NCBI RefSeq assembly: GCF_024721605.1
Contig: NZ_CP102630.1
Span: 2,046,001 to 2,110,000, forward strand
Reading direction: 5' to 3'
Length of the DNA: 64,000 nucleotides
Source: Sphingomicrobium flavum
GTDB lineage: Bacteria > Pseudomonadota > Alphaproteobacteria > Sphingomonadales > Sphingomonadaceae
Each line of letters starts with the position of its first letter. The stretch's first letter is position 1. Under the pieces are notes generated by a model. It was not told the origin of the DNA. It saw only the letters and a list, made by a program, of their open reading frames with translations, and ran no database searches. A program made the translations under genes and the position numbers. Shown here in pieces: positions 62,521 to 64,000 of this stretch.

Positions 62521-63168
62521 ATGGCTACACCACTCGAACTGATCCGCCTCAAGCTTGCGCTCGCCGTCGGCGAAAATGCGGTGTTCGACGGCTGGACTGA
62601 AAAGGCCGTGCTCTCGGCCGCCAGCCAGCAGGGCGTCGATCCCGATCAGGCGCGCCTCGCCTTTCCCGATGATCCGGCGCAGATGGTCGCGGCATGGATC
62701 GAGGGTGTGGACGCCGCCATGGTCGCCGCCTTCCCGACCGAAAAGCTTGCCGCCATGGGCATCACCGCGCGCATCCGCGCGATGATCTGGCACCGGCTGG
62801 AAATCGTGGCGCCCGCCAAGGAAGCGGTGAGGAGCGCCCTGTCGATCCTCGCCATGCCGCAAAATGCGATCACCGGGCTCAAGACCGGGTGGAACAGCGC
62901 CGACCTGATGTGGCGCCTCGCCGGTGACACCTCGACCGATTACAACCATTATACCAAGCGCATCATCCTGTCGGGCGTCTATGGCTCGACCCTTTTGGCC
63001 TGGCTCGATGACGATAGCGAGGACATGGCTGAAACCGCCGCCTTCCTCGACCGCCGCCTCGCCGATGTCGGCAAGTTCGAAAAGGCCAAGGCGCAGTGGC
63101 GCAGGGGCCAGGAGATGCGCCCCAGCCTGACCCGCTTCCTGGGACGCCTGCGCTACCCCGCACGTTAG
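62521..63168 (+). CDS. COQ9-family protein
   Basis: 215 residues. The COQ9 pattern: KLALAVGENAVFDGWTEKAVLSAASQQGVDPDQARLAFP, MVAAWIEGVDAAMVAAFP, RIRAMIWHRLEIVAPAKEAVRSALSILAMPQNAITGLKTGWNSADLMWRLAGDTSTDYNHYTKR. COQ9 binds lipids and assists COQ7-type quinone hydroxylation in ubiquinone synthesis. The start lies six bases after the EamA stop. Confidence 0.92.
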   Translation: MATPLELIRLKLALAVGENAVFDGWTEKAVLSAASQQGVDPDQARLAFPDDPAQMVAAWIEGVDAAMVAAFPTEKLAAMGITARIRAMIWHRLEIVAPAKEAVRSALSILAMPQNAITGLKTGWNSADLMWRLAGDTSTDYNHYTKRIILSGVYGSTLLAWLDDDSEDMAETAAFLDRRLADVGKFEKAKAQWRRGQEMRPSLTRFLGRLRYPAR

Positions 63169-63190
63169 GGCTGGCGCCGCCTTCTCGTTA

Positions 63191-63207
63191 TTGATAATCA
63201 GTCGCAA
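63191..63207 (+). promoter_or_regulatory. Candidate Fur-type operator of feoAB
   Basis: TTGATAATCAGTCGCAA (63191-63207) resembles the Fur-type palindrome TTGAGAAT-x-ATTCTCAA, with its first half 7 of 8 and the other half 6 of 8. It ends two bases before the feoA ATG, so binding would block both promoter and start. Iron control of feoAB is well known in other bacteria. Confidence 0.4.
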
Positions 63208-63209
63208 TC

Positions 63210-63476
63210 ATGACGGTTGCTCCTTCAGAATCGCTGGCGCTCGACCAGCTCGGCATCGGGATTCGCGCGCATATCGCGTCGATCGACTGGGCGGCGCTGG
63301 GCGCGGGCGATGCCTCGCGCCTCAGGAATTTCGGCTTCGATGAAGGCGTGGTCATCCAGGCCATGCATTGCGGTCCGATCGGGCGCGATCCGCTGGCCGT
63401 AAAGGTCGGCCGCATGACCGTTGCCATCCGCCGCGCCCATGCCGCCGCGGTCCGCGTGATCCCGACCAGCGCGTGA
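63210..63476 (+). CDS. feoA: Ferrous iron transport protein A
   Basis: 88 residues, an SH3-like FeoA domain. LALDQLGIGIRAHIASIDWAALGAGDASRLRNFGFDEGVVIQAMHCGPIGRDPLAVKVGRMTVAIRRAHAAAVRV follows the family scheme. FeoA supports FeoB in ferrous-iron uptake. No typical ribosome binding site precedes the ATG, as a Fur-type palindrome sits there. It overlaps feoB by four bases (GTGA). Confidence 0.92.
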   Translation: MTVAPSESLALDQLGIGIRAHIASIDWAALGAGDASRLRNFGFDEGVVIQAMHCGPIGRDPLAVKVGRMTVAIRRAHAAAVRVIPTSA

Positions 63477-64000
63477 AGCCCGACAAACTCGTCGCCGTCG
63501 TCGGCAATCCCAATGCCGGCAAGAGCGCCTTGTTCAATGCGCTGACGGGCGCGCGCCAGAAGGTCGGCAACTATCCCGGCGTCACCGTCGAACGCCATGC
63601 CGGCCGCCTCAAGCTGGCCGATGGCCGCAGCGCCGAACTGGTCGATCTGCCCGGTACCTACAGCCTTGAAGCCACCAGCCCCGATGAAGAAGTCACCCGC
63701 TCGGTCGTCCTCGGGCAGGGTGCCTATGAAAAGCTGCCCGATGCGCTGGTCGTGGTGCTGGATGCCGCCAATCTCGACAATCACCTGCGCTTCGCGCTGC
63801 AGCTGATCGAACTTGGGCTGCCGACCATCATTGCCTTGAACATGATGGATCTGGCCAAGCGCGACGGGCTGGAACTCAGCGCCGAAACGCTCTCGCGCGA
63901 ACTGGGCGTGCCGGTCATCGAAACCGTCGCGGTGCGCCGCCGCGGGATCGAGGAATTGCGTGCTGCGATCGGCGACATGCTACTCACGCCGCGCGATATC
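63473..64000 (+). CDS. feoB: Ferrous iron transport protein B, N-terminal part (cut by the window end)
   Basis: The first 176 codons of FeoB from GTG 63473, overlapping feoA; the gene runs off the window. It holds the cytosolic G domain: G1 GNPNAGKSALFN at 11-22, the G2/switch region QKVGNYPGVTVERHAG, G3 DLPGTYSL, and G4 NMMD. The helical part of this domain begins after residue 150; no membrane segment is reached. FeoB is the GTP-gated ferrous iron permease of the inner membrane. Confidence 0.93.
   Translation, partial: MKPDKLVAVVGNPNAGKSALFNALTGARQKVGNYPGVTVERHAGRLKLADGRSAELVDLPGTYSLEATSPDEEVTRSVVLGQGAYEKLPDALVVVLDAANLDNHLRFALQLIELGLPTIIALNMMDLAKRDGLELSAETLSRELGVPVIETVAVRRRGIEELRAAIGDMLLTPRDI

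Noticed and set aside
1-64000. CRISPR arrays, insertion sequences or prophage genes
   Set aside because: No regularly spaced repeats, transposases, integrases or phage structural genes were seen anywhere in the window.

Overview
The window is GC-rich chromosomal DNA of an alphaproteobacterium, most probably a sphingomonad (Sphingomonadales). This rests on the gene order around the replication origin (parB-parA-rsmG-mnmG-mnmE-terC-rho-hemJ-hemE / maf-aroE-coaE-dnaQ, as around Caulobacter Cori), families typical of the group (DUF3576 lipoprotein before leuS, DUF1491, MmcB, COQ9, DUF4402 proteins with a chaperone and usher), many 1-4 base gene overlaps and frequent GTG/TTG starts. It is nearly all core genome; there is no insertion sequence, prophage or CRISPR array.

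Layout. 0-1 kb: an unrecognised, more A/T-rich gene cut by the window edge, facing the 3' end of a tRNA-Gly. 1-16.8 kb: mostly rightward housekeeping genes (cnoX-type co-chaperone, LON-domain protein, ftsK, lolA, xth, ribA, leuS-lptE-holA) plus leftward ubiH-like, PLP-homeostasis and outer-membrane genes, with a likely small RNA between lolA and xth. 16.8-25.8 kb: an all-leftward block (parB, parA, rsmG, mnmG, mnmE, terC, rho, hemJ, hemE) with two perfect parS sites. 25.85-26.15 kb: an intergenic region with a DnaA box, an A/T-rich stretch and six GANTC sites, which I read as oriC. 26.1-31.7 kb: an all-rightward block (maf, aroE, coaE, dnaQ, hpf, ptsN, DUF1491, SleB-type hydrolase, mmcB). 31.7-36.1 kb: ankyrin protein, YcgN family, YgjP-type metallopeptidase, class A PBP, msrB. 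36.2-41.2 kb: a surface-fibre locus (two DUF4402 proteins, PapD-type chaperone, usher) with four CtrA-like sites in or beside it. 41.2-51.7 kb: tRNA-Leu, zinc-ribbon membrane protein, ftsE-ftsX, YdcF, plsC, pheST, rpmI-rplT, prs. 51.8-59.8 kb: nadE, gltX, a tonB-type gene and the riboflavin cluster ribD-ribE-ribB-ribH. 59.8-64 kb: a REP-like repeat, SOUL protein, old yellow enzyme, EamA transporter, COQ9, feoA and the first third of feoB.

How genes work together. parABS, oriC, mnmEG/rsmG and ftsK cover origin segregation, replication start and terminus processing. Riboflavin synthesis is split: RibA at 9-10 kb has an intact GTP cyclohydrolase half and a decayed RibB half, while RibB at 58-59 kb has an intact RibB half and a decayed GTP cyclohydrolase half, plus an N-terminal helix-turn-helix and a palindrome just upstream. 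These look like two RibBA copies that each lost the opposite activity. UbiH-like and COQ9 proteins serve ubiquinone synthesis; HemJ and HemE serve heme synthesis; FeoAB takes up ferrous iron.

The most interesting signals are the reciprocal decay of the RibBA copies, the HTH-RibB fusion with its candidate operator, the candidate CtrA-controlled chaperone-usher locus, the candidate small RNA after lolA, and the oriC/parS arrangement. All assignments are from reading the sequence; no search or calculation was run.
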